In this document: positions 1 to 8,809 of the stretch, in pieces | How positions within the stretch are numbered: position 1 is the first letter of the stretch | Layout of the letters: every line of letters starts with the position of its first letter | From: an uncultured bacterium | Lineage (GTDB): Bacteria; Patescibacteriota; Microgenomatia; UBA1400; PJMF01 | Length of the DNA: 22,048 nucleotides | Reading direction: 5' to 3' | Assembly: GCA_903891335.1 (NCBI GenBank) | Contig: CAITDX010000076.1 | Span: 1 to 22,048 of the forward strand | The notes under the pieces: generated by a model | What the model was told of the DNA's origin: nothing | Database searches by the model: none | What the model saw: the letters and a program-made list of their open reading frames with translations, nothing else | Made by a program: the position numbers and the translations under genes

Positions 1-357
1 GATATGATCAGAGGCGGCATTGATAACAATAGCTTCCTCGTCTTTACTTTTGGCATAAAGCGCGCCAATTAACATGGCTGCGGCAGTATCTCTTTTGGCT
101 GGCTCAGCGATGATATTTTCAGGTTTGATTTCAGGCAATTGGCTTTTGACTTCCTCGAGATAGAGCTTATTGGTGACGACGATAATATTTTCCCAGGCAA
201 CGAGTTTATTGATGCGCGCAGCAGCGATTTGCATCATGGTTTGATTGCCAGTCAGTTTGAGGAACTGCTTGGGAGTAGCAACTCTCGATTTAGGCCAAAG
301 TCGAGTCCCACCACCACCAGCGAGTAAGACTGCATATAAGTGCTTATTGTCGTTCAT
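1..357 (-). CDS. manC: Mannose-1-phosphate guanylyltransferase, N-terminal part (cut by window edge)
   Basis: Only the first 119 codons are inside the window; the gene continues past base 1. The enzyme makes GDP-mannose from mannose-1-phosphate and GTP in the cytoplasm. The N-terminus carries the nucleotidyltransferase signature LAGGGGTRLWPKSR (residues 12-25), then PKQF (29-32), EPAKRDTAAA (85-94) and the SDH motif at 116-118. These match the ManC/RfbM guanylyltransferase group better than the glucose-1-phosphate thymidylyl- or uridylyltransferases. The ATG at 357 overlaps the TGA of the upstream glycosyltransferase in an ATGA fusion, so translation is probably coupled. It is the last visible gene of the ten-gene sugar operon and would supply the mannosyl donor. 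Whether a C-terminal cupin isomerase domain follows cannot be seen. Confidence 0.93.
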   Translation of the reverse strand, partial: MNDNKHLYAVLLAGGGGTRLWPKSRVATPKQFLKLTGNQTMMQIAAARINKLVAWENIIVVTNKLYLEEVKSQLPEIKPENIIAEPAKRDTAAAMLIGALYAKSKDEEAIVINAASDHI

Positions 358-1526
358 ATGGTTCCTTCTAATTTAGCCTGGTAAGCTTTGTCTACCGCCT
401 GTCTAAACTGACGGATAAACTCATTTGTACCATATTTGCGGGCATTTTGCTCTAGTTGTTTAGGGTCAAAATGGGTGTGAGTCAGTAATTCCAGAGATTC
501 TTGGAGGTGGCGACTGTAGGTTTCGAGATCATTTCCCAAGGTATACCGACAGTGGAGGCCGTGTTTGCCATGTTTGATGATTTCAGCAGCCCCAGCTAAT
601 TGATTAATTATCACGGGTTTGCCAAAGAGATTGGCTTCTAGGGCAGTTAAACTAAAATCATCAAGACCTGGACTCAGGACGGCTGCGGCGTGTGTATAGA
701 GCATGGCTAGTTCTGTTTGATTGAGTTCTTTATAAAAAGTGATGAGTGTTTTATCAGCAAGTTGATGGAGACGAAATGCCTCTGGTCCATCACCAACAAT
801 TCGCAGTGGTTTTCCCAATTTCTGGCAGGCCCGTATTGCTGCATCGACATGTTTATATGGGACGAGTCGAGCCACGAGCAAGTAGTAGGGAGCTTGCTTC
901 TCTAAGTCTTGTAGATCAGCTCGAATAGGGAGTGTCATATCCCAGCTTGTTTGCAGTGGTGGATAGATGACGGGCTCGGTTTTTGCCTGTGGATAGTAGG
1001 TTGCTGCTCTTTTTTTGACGACTTTGGCGATGGGAATGAGGAGATCCGGCCGAAAGATTGCTTGCTGATCCCAATTTCGAAGGTAGGTGAGCGCCAGCGC
1101 AGCACACTGCTTGATTACAGGTACTTTGAGTAAAAAATTTTGCTGTAAATACTGATCATGATAGTGGTAGAGATAGCGAGGTGGGCTCAGCAGATAACAA
1201 ATGTGTAGTTGTTCTCGATTGGTGATAATGCCCTTTGCTTCAGCGCTTGTGACAGAAATGACAATATCAAAAGCAGATAAATCGAGGCTTTCAAATGCAA
1301 AAGGCATCAGTGTAGCCAGATACCGATGAAGATATTTGGCAAATGGTAGCTGCTGCAAAAAGGTAGTTCTGACAGGGTGTTTTTTTGCCCAGCGTGCTTT
1401 ATTCTGATCGAAGAGTGACGTATAAAAAATTGCCTGAGGATATGCTTGTTGTAGTGCAAGCACTACTTGTTCAGCCCCACCATAGGTGACCGTCGCGCGA
1501 TCATAGACAAGTGCAATCTTTACCAT
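354..1526 (-). CDS. GT4-family glycosyltransferase (WbaZ-like)
   Basis: A 390-aa GT-B fold glycosyltransferase, probably a cytoplasmic enzyme adding a sugar (perhaps mannose) to a lipid-linked chain. The N-terminal domain starts with VKIALVYD and has the GGAE acceptor-side loop (16-19). The C-terminal nucleotide-sugar half has LLVARLVPYK (216-225), GDGP (245-248) and DDFSLTALEA (289-298). In most GT4 enzymes the last motif is E-x7-E; here the first acid is Asp289 and the second is Glu297, a conservative change. The VARLVPYK block resembles the WbaZ mannosyltransferase subgroup, but the sugar cannot be fixed from sequence. The gene lies 2 bases after its upstream neighbour and its TGA overlaps the manC start. 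Confidence 0.88.
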   Translation of the reverse strand: MVKIALVYDRATVTYGGAEQVVLALQQAYPQAIFYTSLFDQNKARWAKKHPVRTTFLQQLPFAKYLHRYLATLMPFAFESLDLSAFDIVISVTSAEAKGIITNREQLHICYLLSPPRYLYHYHDQYLQQNFLLKVPVIKQCAALALTYLRNWDQQAIFRPDLLIPIAKVVKKRAATYYPQAKTEPVIYPPLQTSWDMTLPIRADLQDLEKQAPYYLLVARLVPYKHVDAAIRACQKLGKPLRIVGDGPEAFRLHQLADKTLITFYKELNQTELAMLYTHAAAVLSPGLDDFSLTALEANLFGKPVIINQLAGAAEIIKHGKHGLHCRYTLGNDLETYSRHLQESLELLTHTHFDPKQLEQNARKYGTNEFIRQFRQAVDKAYQAKLEGTI

Positions 1527-1528
1527 AG

Positions 1529-2668
1529 TTATCGTGTGGTCATAGCCTGATAAATATGACGTGCCATGGTGCCAAAACTATATTGTGCAGCAACCGCTTT
1601 GCCTTTTTGTAGAAGCACTTTGCGGTTGCTCGCTTCTAGTTTTTTGACACTCTCAATGAAGCTAGTAGGGTCATGTGGATCAAAAAAGATTGCTGCATCC
1701 TGATATATCTCTCTAAAAACAGGAATATTTGAAGCAAGCACCGCGGTGTGCGCCGCCATAGCCTCCACTCCCGTTAGGCCAAAGCCCTCAGAAAGCGAGG
1801 GCTGAACGAGTGCTGTTGATTGTCCATAGAGTTCGATGAGTTTTTTGTCTTCGACAAATCCAAGAAACTCAACTTGTTTCTTGACTTTGTATTTGGATAC
1901 GAGTGCTTGAATTTGATCTTGGAAGAGATTGCGGGCACAGACAATTAGTAGTTTATATTTAGGGAGTTTGCGCAAAGCTTGGATGATAAGTTTCAGGTTT
2001 TTGTGTGGATAGAGTGAGCCAGTATAAATGAGTTGTTTTTTGACACGTCCTTCTTGTGTGATAGCTTGTTTGAGACGTGCTTCATACAAGGGTGCAATTC
2101 CCTCCTGACTAATACTGATTTTATCTATCACCGTTGGATAAAATTTAGCGACCGTTTGACGAATGGTTTGGGTAGGGACAAAAATAGTCTTTGCTTTTTT
2201 AATTGCTTGACTACTGATAATCCGATATGCCCAATATTTAAGTGGGTATTGCCATGATTTGAGTGTGGTGGCTCCCTGCCCTTTATGTTCATGCCAGAGC
2301 AAATCATGGACAGTAATCACAAGAGGGCCAGTATATCTAAGCGGAACATTCCAATGTGGGACATAGAGTAGATCTAAACGTGCTTTGGCGTATACTTTCG
2401 GCAAATGAGTTTGCTCATGAAAGCCATAGTGCTTGATGTTGGTAATTACCACTTCGAGCTGAGGATGTTTGATAGATTCACCAAGCACATCATGCGCTTG
2501 TTGCTTGTCAAAGAAGAAGAGTACAAACACCACGGTTTGTTTCGTATCTGCTTGGCTAATAGGTAGGAGTTGCTTGATTAAATTCTCAGTATAGCGACCA
2601 ATACCGGCATGGTTTTTACCAGACAGACGAGCGTCGATGCCAATACGTAAGGTGTGTTTAGCGGCCAT
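1529..2668 (-). CDS. GT4-family glycosyltransferase
   Basis: A 379-aa GT-B fold enzyme. The N-terminal Rossmann domain has IGIDARL (9-15) and AGIGRYTENL (21-30), the glycine-rich loop of GT4 enzymes of the MtfB/mannosyltransferase type. The C-terminal domain has YTGSLYPHKNL (215-225) and the complete catalytic E-x7-E motif EGFGLTGVE (294-302). No signal peptide or membrane segment is evident, so it should act at the inner face of the membrane. Its start overlaps the end of the upstream GT2 gene by 11 bases, and its TAA is 2 bases before the next ATG, so it lies within one tight operon. Donor and acceptor are unknown. Mannose would fit the manC gene in the operon, but this is inference. Confidence 0.88.
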   Translation of the reverse strand: MAAKHTLRIGIDARLSGKNHAGIGRYTENLIKQLLPISQADTKQTVVFVLFFFDKQQAHDVLGESIKHPQLEVVITNIKHYGFHEQTHLPKVYAKARLDLLYVPHWNVPLRYTGPLVITVHDLLWHEHKGQGATTLKSWQYPLKYWAYRIISSQAIKKAKTIFVPTQTIRQTVAKFYPTVIDKISISQEGIAPLYEARLKQAITQEGRVKKQLIYTGSLYPHKNLKLIIQALRKLPKYKLLIVCARNLFQDQIQALVSKYKVKKQVEFLGFVEDKKLIELYGQSTALVQPSLSEGFGLTGVEAMAAHTAVLASNIPVFREIYQDAAIFFDPHDPTSFIESVKKLEASNRKVLLQKGKAVAAQYSFGTMARHIYQAMTTR

Positions 2669-3548
2669 CGGTTTTAATCAGTACAAAATATTTTACTAAT
2701 GAACGAAAAAACTTGGGGTAGCTATTCAGATAATGCTTATCATAATACTGCAGCATGGTCTTGTAGAAATGCTGCTGTGTAATCGAGGCAGTTTTTTTAT
2801 TACTGCTTTTGATGCCTGATTTATTTTTGTAATGAATAATTTTTACCATTGGATAGAAGATAACTTTGTATGATGCATCGCGAAAACGCTTACACCAATC
2901 AAGATCTTCAGCATACATAAAGAAGTTCTCATCAAGCAAACCTACTTTTTTCATAGCACTACCGCGCACAATCATGGCAGCCCCACTACAGGCGTCAATT
3001 TCATGAATAGTATCTATGTCTTTGTAAGTTTGATGATAACCTGAGAAAAGCTTAATATTGGGAAATAGTTTTTCTAAACCACTCAGATAACAAAAACTTG
3101 CCCAGGGAGTCGGTTCGCCTCGGTGACAGGCAGGGTCAATTCCGCCATCTCCAAGTTCAACTAACGGTGTAGCAATTGCAACTTCAGGATTTTTATCAAG
3201 ATAAGTAATAATTTGATCAAGATCTGATTGCTTATTTGGTAAAAATTCAGTATCGCTATTGAGGAGCATTACATAGCGAGCGGGATTGTTTTTTAAGGCG
3301 ACATTATTACCAAACGCAAAGCCCCCGTTTTGTCCTGATTCAATAGTCGTTGCCCACTTAAAGTCTTTACGCATGATTTTGACCGAATCATCAGTGCTGG
3401 CATTATCAACCACGATGAGTTCGACTTGATAGCGACTATGATCAAGGTAGTTCTTTTTAAGTGTGGGTAGCAATTTCTTGAGCCAAAATTGACCATTGTA
3501 GTTCAAGATGATGATGCGTAAATCTACTTTTTGGTTATTTTTTGGCAT
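2658..3548 (-). CDS. GT2-family glycosyltransferase (WbbL/rhamnosyltransferase-like)
   Basis: A 296-aa GT-A fold inverting glycosyltransferase. Visible family motifs are IIILNYNG (12-19), the nucleotide-binding VDNAS (47-51), the metal-binding NSDTE (97-101), the acceptor segment DACSGAAMIVRG (185-196), and MYAEDLDWC (211-219) with the likely catalytic acids Glu214/Asp215, followed by the HY pair near 239-240. This order is typical of WbbL-type enzymes that add rhamnose or related sugars to polysaccharide lipid intermediates. The protein ends soon after the GT2 core, with no added membrane domain. It overlaps the upstream GT4 by 14 bases and the downstream GT4 by 11, pointing to translational coupling. 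The sugar is not determined by the sequence. Confidence 0.88.
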   Translation of the reverse strand: MPKNNQKVDLRIIILNYNGQFWLKKLLPTLKKNYLDHSRYQVELIVVDNASTDDSVKIMRKDFKWATTIESGQNGGFAFGNNVALKNNPARYVMLLNSDTEFLPNKQSDLDQIITYLDKNPEVAIATPLVELGDGGIDPACHRGEPTPWASFCYLSGLEKLFPNIKLFSGYHQTYKDIDTIHEIDACSGAAMIVRGSAMKKVGLLDENFFMYAEDLDWCKRFRDASYKVIFYPMVKIIHYKNKSGIKSSNKKTASITQQHFYKTMLQYYDKHYLNSYPKFFRSLVKYFVLIKTDGR

Positions 3549-4734
3549 AACTCCCTATCTCTTGGTAAATACCGTCAAGTTTTTGTGAAATGAGTTCCCA
3601 GTCATAATTTTTCGTAACAAACTCCTTGCCATTTTTTGAAAGCAGCTGCCAGAGATTTTTATCACGCAGGACCTTGACTGTCAAATCGGCGAGCTCCTGA
3701 GCATCATTGCTGGTGAGGACATGTTGACCGTCAATGACGTTAAGCCCTTCGACGGCAATTTTGCTTGAGACCACGGGAGTACCGCTTGCCATCGCCTCTA
3801 GAATTTTATAACGAGTTCCCTTGCCACTAAAAACTGGTGCGAGGAGTACGTGGGCACTTTGAAAAGCAGTTCGAATATCGGCAACTCTACCAGTGACTTG
3901 AATTTGTGGATCAGTCTGGCCATAGGCTAAAACTTTGGTAGTGGGAGCATTACCAACAATGAGCAGTGAAGCTTGGCGAATCTGTTGTTTGATGCGTGGC
4001 CAGACTTTCTGGACGAGGAAATCAACCGCTTCAATGTTGGGCAGCCATTTGAAAGTGCCCACCGAAAGAATGGTTGGTTGTGAAGCAAGCTCGGCTTTTT
4101 TTTGAGCAAACCAAGCAGTATCAACTCCGTTGGCGACAACATCAATTTTATCTTTATTGAGTTCCTTCCCAATGAATTGGCGATCATCTTCGCTCATGAC
4201 GATAAGGCGTTTGGCTTGCTGCCAGTAGTGTTTTTCGTAGCGGTGAATTTTGCGTACATCGATATTCAGAATCGGTCGTAAGAAGAAGGGAGCTTTTTTG
4301 ACATAGCTCTCATACCCAAGATATTCGATGGTCTGCTCTACTAAAATGATTGGAATTTGGCACTCAGGAATATGCGGCATCATGTAAAACGTTTCCGCAT
4401 GAATGAGGTCATAGGCATGAGTGGCAATTTCTGCCCGCACCGCCTCCAGACTGCCTTCGGCTTGATTGCGGATGACCAAAAAAGGAAAACTAGAAAAAAC
4501 AGTTTTCCAAATATTTTTGAGGGTGAAGGGTTTTTCGCTGCGCTTAAATACTCTGACTTTATGACAATATTTTTCCAATTCACTGACGTAGCGCTTCTCT
4601 TCATCATTTTTGATGAGCGCAAAGAGGGTGATTTCGTGTTGGCGACTTAATTTCTTGAGTAAATTGTAGGTACGAATTTGTCCTCCAGAGAGCAACGGAT
4701 AGGGCAAGTAGGGCGTCAGCATCAAAATTTTCAT
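3535..4734 (-). CDS. GT4-family glycosyltransferase (TIGR03087/Stp1-like)
   Basis: A 399-aa GT-B fold enzyme with an N-terminal MKILMLTPYLPYPLLSGGQI (1-20), the GG acceptor loop and a short RTYNLLK helix. The C-terminal domain shows ANGVD (201-205), ILSVGTFKWLPN (222-233) and APVFSGKGTRYKILEAMA (299-316). The last motif keeps Glu313 but has Lys305 where the first Glu of E-x7-E normally lies, as in the Stp1/TIGR03087-like sugar transferases tied to exopolysaccharide clusters, where G-x-G replaces the first acid. Its ATG is fused to the TGA of the GT-C gene (4731-4734), and its end overlaps the following GT2 by 14 bases. It should act in the cytoplasm on a lipid-linked acceptor; the sugar is unknown. 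Confidence 0.87.
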   Translation of the reverse strand: MKILMLTPYLPYPLLSGGQIRTYNLLKKLSRQHEITLFALIKNDEEKRYVSELEKYCHKVRVFKRSEKPFTLKNIWKTVFSSFPFLVIRNQAEGSLEAVRAEIATHAYDLIHAETFYMMPHIPECQIPIILVEQTIEYLGYESYVKKAPFFLRPILNIDVRKIHRYEKHYWQQAKRLIVMSEDDRQFIGKELNKDKIDVVANGVDTAWFAQKKAELASQPTILSVGTFKWLPNIEAVDFLVQKVWPRIKQQIRQASLLIVGNAPTTKVLAYGQTDPQIQVTGRVADIRTAFQSAHVLLAPVFSGKGTRYKILEAMASGTPVVSSKIAVEGLNVIDGQHVLTSNDAQELADLTVKVLRDKNLWQLLSKNGKEFVTKNYDWELISQKLDGIYQEIGSYAKK

Positions 4735-6188
4735 AATTTCGCCTGTTTTAGATCGATAATAATATAGTCGGGAGTGTGTTCGATGACTTGGTATTTTTCT
4801 TCCAAAGCCTTAGCCTCCCAATCATAACTGGTGGAGACATAGATGCTGGCTCCTTTGGCGATTTTTTGGTCAATTTCAAAGCCGATCGGCCAACCTCGGC
4901 GATTAGTTTGAAATAAGAACTGAGTGTCTCCCATGGCTGGAGCAATGACCTTGGCATCAGCAGGCACGAGCCGATCGACTGCTGCACCAGCCTTGACGTA
5001 TTCCCAATGATTGACATTGAAATAGCCAGCCACCTGTTGCCAGGCTAGAAGCCAAGTGGTTAAGCTCACCAAGCCAATGATAGCAAGCGCGAGTGGAAGC
5101 TTCAGATGTTGACGCAGCCACTGATAAAAGTAATAACTACCTCTACCCAAGGCCGCGGCAACTGCTGGCAGCAGCATATTTTGGTAATAATCGTGTTGGA
5201 CATTACCGGTGGCGAAGACGCTCAAATATGCAAGGATACCAACTGCCCAAGCTAAATATACAGGTAAATCATTATTTTTCTTAAAATTGCCGATGAGCAG
5301 CAGTAAACCGGCATAGCCTAAGAATAGCTTGGTGAGGCGTTCATAAAAGAGCCAGCGAAACCAGGCTGGTTTGAAACGAATTTCATTACCGTTGAACAGC
5401 CAATCGGCAGCAGGTACTCCTGTAGGAAATTGGTTGATCCAGTTTCGCCAAGCCAGCAAAGGAGTAAAAGCGAATAATGGAAGTAGATAGGTTCGATAAT
5501 CAAGATAGGCTTTGTGTTGACGAAAGAAATACAGGAGACCTAGATAAACGGGTGCTAAAAACACCACGAAGGGTTTCAGCAATGCTGCAAGTGCCAGAGC
5601 GAGGGTGCTCCATAAGAAACTCCAAAACGTGCGAGATCGGCTAAATACCGCGAATTGCCATAGCGAAACCACTGAAAAGAAGATAAAAAATGGTTCTGGC
5701 AAGATTACTCGGGAATAATAGATGCTATATGGTAATACGGCGAACCAAAATGCTGCCAAGAGCGCAACTGGCCGACCAGAAATTAAGACCAATAATCGGT
5801 AGAGTGCGTACAGTGTCCCTAGTGAAGCAAGTACGGCTGCTAAACGACTGGTAATCACTAAATCAAGGCTTGGCACGTTCCTCAATATCCAGGCCAAAAC
5901 GGCATTAACCAAAGGAAATTCAACCATACGATAGCCATCGAGGTTATCTAATCCAGATTGAATGTTGCCTAAATCATGATACTGCGGTCGGAGTAGATCG
6001 ATGGATGGAGCCTTGACGTATTCTCGAGTGACTGAAGCAGTGTCTGCTTGGCGAAAGGCATGCCAATCGCCAACAGGATTGTTAATTCGATAGAGGCGTA
6101 GAATAAACGCTAGGATTAAAATACATCCAAGCAGGATTTTTTCTCGACTAAGCATGGCGATGGGATTTTTTGGTAAGAGTGCTCGCAT
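4731..6188 (-). CDS. GT-C membrane glycosyltransferase (GT39/ArnT-like)
   Basis: A 485-aa polytopic membrane protein. After a first membrane helix (about 18-30) comes an extracytoplasmic loop with DWHAFRQADTASVTREY (41-57), the GT-C signature of GT39/ArnT-like enzymes, in which an acidic residue after the first helix is catalytic. EFPLVNAVLAW (90-100) follows. Many further hydrophobic segments reach to about residue 390, then a soluble C-terminal tail of about 90 residues. Such enzymes move a sugar from a polyprenyl-phosphate carrier onto a lipid, glycan or protein on the outer face. The ATG at 6188 overlaps the upstream gene by 41 bases and has a weak AGAAG just before it. An ATG at 6155 (MLSREK) would overlap by only 8 and is also plausible. 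Confidence 0.85.
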   Translation of the reverse strand: MRALLPKNPIAMLSREKILLGCILILAFILRLYRINNPVGDWHAFRQADTASVTREYVKAPSIDLLRPQYHDLGNIQSGLDNLDGYRMVEFPLVNAVLAWILRNVPSLDLVITSRLAAVLASLGTLYALYRLLVLISGRPVALLAAFWFAVLPYSIYYSRVILPEPFFIFFSVVSLWQFAVFSRSRTFWSFLWSTLALALAALLKPFVVFLAPVYLGLLYFFRQHKAYLDYRTYLLPLFAFTPLLAWRNWINQFPTGVPAADWLFNGNEIRFKPAWFRWLFYERLTKLFLGYAGLLLLIGNFKKNNDLPVYLAWAVGILAYLSVFATGNVQHDYYQNMLLPAVAAALGRGSYYFYQWLRQHLKLPLALAIIGLVSLTTWLLAWQQVAGYFNVNHWEYVKAGAAVDRLVPADAKVIAPAMGDTQFLFQTNRRGWPIGFEIDQKIAKGASIYVSTSYDWEAKALEEKYQVIEHTPDYIIIDLKQAKL

Positions 6189-7803
6189 TATGCTTCTTCA
6201 TCACTTGTTGATTGTACGCCAAGATTGCTCCAGCAAGTGCCCAATAGGTGAAGGCAACTTTGGATGAAGCAAAGACGTCAATATAGGTAGCATTTAGTAG
6301 CAAGCCAATAGAGGCAGCAATAAAGGCGACGTTGGCATATTTAAGCCATTCGTCTTGAGTTTTTTGTTGATTGCGGTACAAGACGATAAGTAACGTTACG
6401 ATCGCACCATAAAAGGTGATGAAGCCAACTAGGCCAGTTTCACCTAATGTTCGCAGGAAATTGTTGTCAGTGCTTTCGGCCTCAGTAAATTGTTGGAATT
6501 CTTTTTTGTTGAGAGTGGCATAGGCGGAACCAAATACAGGGTTGCGTAAGAAACCCTTAATGGCATTAGGCCAGAGTTCATCGAGGCGAATGGCGAAAGA
6601 CAAGCCGTATTTTAGAGCATTATCTGACCAAGTGCGGGGCTGTTCGACGTAGGTGACGACATTTGCTCCATCGCTTGATTCGGTGGCGATAGCAACTTTG
6701 TCAGGAATGTCGACATAGACGTCAATGGGCCGGTTGCTGACTGGTTGTTGATCCGTTCGACTAAGCACACTGTCAAGATCAGTATTGTCAAAAGCGATGC
6801 CATTGTCTGGTTTATTTCGATCTTGGAATTCACGAATCTTAGCCATTGGATCTTTCAAAAAAGCGACTTGGCGGTTGACAAAATTTTGGGTTTCCTCATA
6901 CACCTCATACACACCAGGATAAGCTCTCAGCACATGCTCAAAGCGTTCACGCATGTCTGCTCCAAAGGAATACATCATAATGCTCATCAGTAAGACAAAC
7001 GCAACGCTGTGGCGGAAAAAATACTGAATTTTAGTTAGCCACTTGGTTTCTTGGAGGGCAAAAAGGAACAACCCAAACAATACCCCTCCTAAATAGGCGA
7101 TAAATGACGTGCGGGAAGCACTCGCAACAAGCAGCCATAAACCCAGTATGTGAGTGAGATGCAAAACTCTCTTGAGTCGTCGCTCTTTGACTTTAATTGC
7201 CAAAAGATACAGGATTGGCAGAACAATGACGAGATATGCTGCTAAATCATAATGGCCACCAAAAGTTGATTGTACGCGAGCGTGCTCGGTCAGATAAAGG
7301 ACCATGCCTTTGCTAAATTCGCGGTTCATGGTCGAGAAAACCGGCCAATACCAGAATTTCTGACCATAACCATAAATTACAATTGCCAGTACAGAAAAAA
7401 TTAAACTAGCAAAGACCACTCGCATATCTTGAACTCGTTTAACCGCAGCAAACATGATGAAAAAGAGAACAAAATACTCAGTGTAGCGAAATAAATGCAA
7501 GACTGACTTGCCAATGTGAAGTAATTCCATGGGAATGGTAGGCGTGAGAAATAAAGCAGAAACAATTGAAAGACTTGCTCCAGCCAAATAGGCAAAAATC
7601 CATGGCGAAACTTGATTTTTCCAAGTAGCCTTGTGACGAATGACCTGCCATAGGTAGTATACAAAGGCCAAGAGCACTAAAATATCTTCAAGGCGCACTC
7701 GTACGATATAGCCAGGTAATACATCAAATAAAGGAATTTTTGGGTACAGTGGGATGAAGGCGAGCAAGAAACAAGCGGCAAGAAGCAAAATAGTTTGTGG
7801 CAT
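6148..7803 (-). CDS. O-antigen ligase/polymerase-like membrane protein (Wzy/WaaL)
   Basis: A 551-aa polytopic membrane protein with about a dozen hydrophobic segments. The Wzy_C-type core is visible: RVQSTFGGHYDLAAY (176-190), SASRTSFIAYLGG (228-240), a long periplasm-side loop, then NPVFGSAYATLNK (421-433) and TDNNFLRTLGETGLVGF (445-461), the classic end of the ligase domain. Such proteins polymerise lipid-linked repeat units or ligate a finished glycan to its acceptor. The loop between about 280 and 415 is long and mostly hydrophilic, with several Asp/Glu-rich stretches. The ATG at 7803 is backed by a strong Shine-Dalgarno AGAAGGAA (7811-7818) spaced 7 bases away and overlapping the upstream stop. 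Polymerase versus ligase cannot be decided here. Confidence 0.87.
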   Translation of the reverse strand: MPQTILLLAACFLLAFIPLYPKIPLFDVLPGYIVRVRLEDILVLLAFVYYLWQVIRHKATWKNQVSPWIFAYLAGASLSIVSALFLTPTIPMELLHIGKSVLHLFRYTEYFVLFFIMFAAVKRVQDMRVVFASLIFSVLAIVIYGYGQKFWYWPVFSTMNREFSKGMVLYLTEHARVQSTFGGHYDLAAYLVIVLPILYLLAIKVKERRLKRVLHLTHILGLWLLVASASRTSFIAYLGGVLFGLFLFALQETKWLTKIQYFFRHSVAFVLLMSIMMYSFGADMRERFEHVLRAYPGVYEVYEETQNFVNRQVAFLKDPMAKIREFQDRNKPDNGIAFDNTDLDSVLSRTDQQPVSNRPIDVYVDIPDKVAIATESSDGANVVTYVEQPRTWSDNALKYGLSFAIRLDELWPNAIKGFLRNPVFGSAYATLNKKEFQQFTEAESTDNNFLRTLGETGLVGFITFYGAIVTLLIVLYRNQQKTQDEWLKYANVAFIAASIGLLLNATYIDVFASSKVAFTYWALAGAILAYNQQVMKKHNASTLTKKSHRHA

Positions 7804-7816
7804 GAATAACTTCCTT

Positions 7817-8809
7817 CTATTTAAGCAGAGTCAGGGCCTCTTTGTAAATGGAAGCTGGAGTGGTTTGACCACGCAGTTGGTAGATGAATGCACGCAGTCG
7901 ACAGCCTAAGCTTAAGATGCCTTTCAAAATCGAAAGTTGCCAAGCTGCTTTGTGCTTGTGCCAGATATAGAGATAGCCTTTAATTTCACCTAAAATTGCA
8001 TTGCGTGAAGACGAGCTGGCTTGGCCAAAGTGGGTAATTTTGGCCTTGGGATGGATGGCGATGTCCCAGTGGTGATTGCGGGCGCGCAAACAGTATTCTT
8101 GGTCTTCGCCATACATAAAAATATTGCCATCGAGCATGCCGATATCATCAATTAACTCACGACGAATCAGCATGGCAGTTCCCCCTACCCAATCTTTGCT
8201 AATGAGTTGTGAGGTGTTTTGATCGTAGTTTTGAAAGGCAAATTCGCTCATCCCTGTATGTTGTGTTGAGGGAAAAAATTTACCAATCAGAGGTAGATCA
8301 TCAAGAAAGAGCATTTGTGAAGCAACTGTGCCTAGAGTTGGCAGCGACCCTCCCTGATTTTGCAAGCTCCCATCGGGATTAAGGAGGGTGGGCGCAATGA
8401 TGCCAAGTTTGTCGAATTGATAACTGTCACTTGAATTAGCAGTACGCTCATTGGGTTTGTGTAAATCCATGGCTTCTACCAGTAGGTGAAGCCCGCCTTT
8501 TTGAGTGATGGTGTCTGAATTGAGCAAAATAATATATTCGCCAGTCGCTACTTCAGTGGCTTGGTTATTTGCCTTAGCAAAACCAAGGTTTTCTTTGTTG
8601 GCAAAAACTTTGTAGTGAGGGAATTTTTGTTTTTTCAGGAATGCTTCGCAAGCTGCTGGGGAGCCATCTTGAGAGTTATTGTCGACGACAAAGATTTCAG
8701 TTTGATCACACAAAAGTTTCGATCGGTTGATTTCGGCGATAGCACTTTCAAGAGTTTGAAGAGTCAGATCTTTGGTATTGTAGGAAACAGTAATGATCGA
8801 GAGCTTCAT
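7817..8809 (-). CDS. GT2-family glycosyltransferase (WbbL-like)
   Basis: A 330-aa GT-A fold enzyme. Motifs in order are LSIITVSYNTKDLT (3-16), VDNNS (42-46), NLGFAKANNQA (74-84), the metal site NSDT (97-100), WVGGTAMLIRRELI (207-220) and MYGEDQEYCLR (232-242) with acids 235-236, then a His at 260. A hydrophilic insert around residues 115-135, between the metal site and the acceptor region, is longer than in the other GT2 enzymes of this window. It should add a sugar to a lipid-linked chain in the cytoplasm. Its ATG is fused with the TGA of the EamA gene (8806-8809), and 13 bases separate it from the next gene, whose Shine-Dalgarno lies across its stop codon. Confidence 0.88.
   Translation of the reverse strand: MKLSIITVSYNTKDLTLQTLESAIAEINRSKLLCDQTEIFVVDNNSQDGSPAACEAFLKKQKFPHYKVFANKENLGFAKANNQATEVATGEYIILLNSDTITQKGGLHLLVEAMDLHKPNERTANSSDSYQFDKLGIIAPTLLNPDGSLQNQGGSLPTLGTVASQMLFLDDLPLIGKFFPSTQHTGMSEFAFQNYDQNTSQLISKDWVGGTAMLIRRELIDDIGMLDGNIFMYGEDQEYCLRARNHHWDIAIHPKAKITHFGQASSSSRNAILGEIKGYLYIWHKHKAAWQLSILKGILSLGCRLRAFIYQLRGQTTPASIYKEALTLLK

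Noticed and set aside
139..327. Plus-strand ORF opposite manC
   Set aside because: It is antisense to a well-conserved gene with an intact ManC signature and has no promoter or Shine-Dalgarno of its own.
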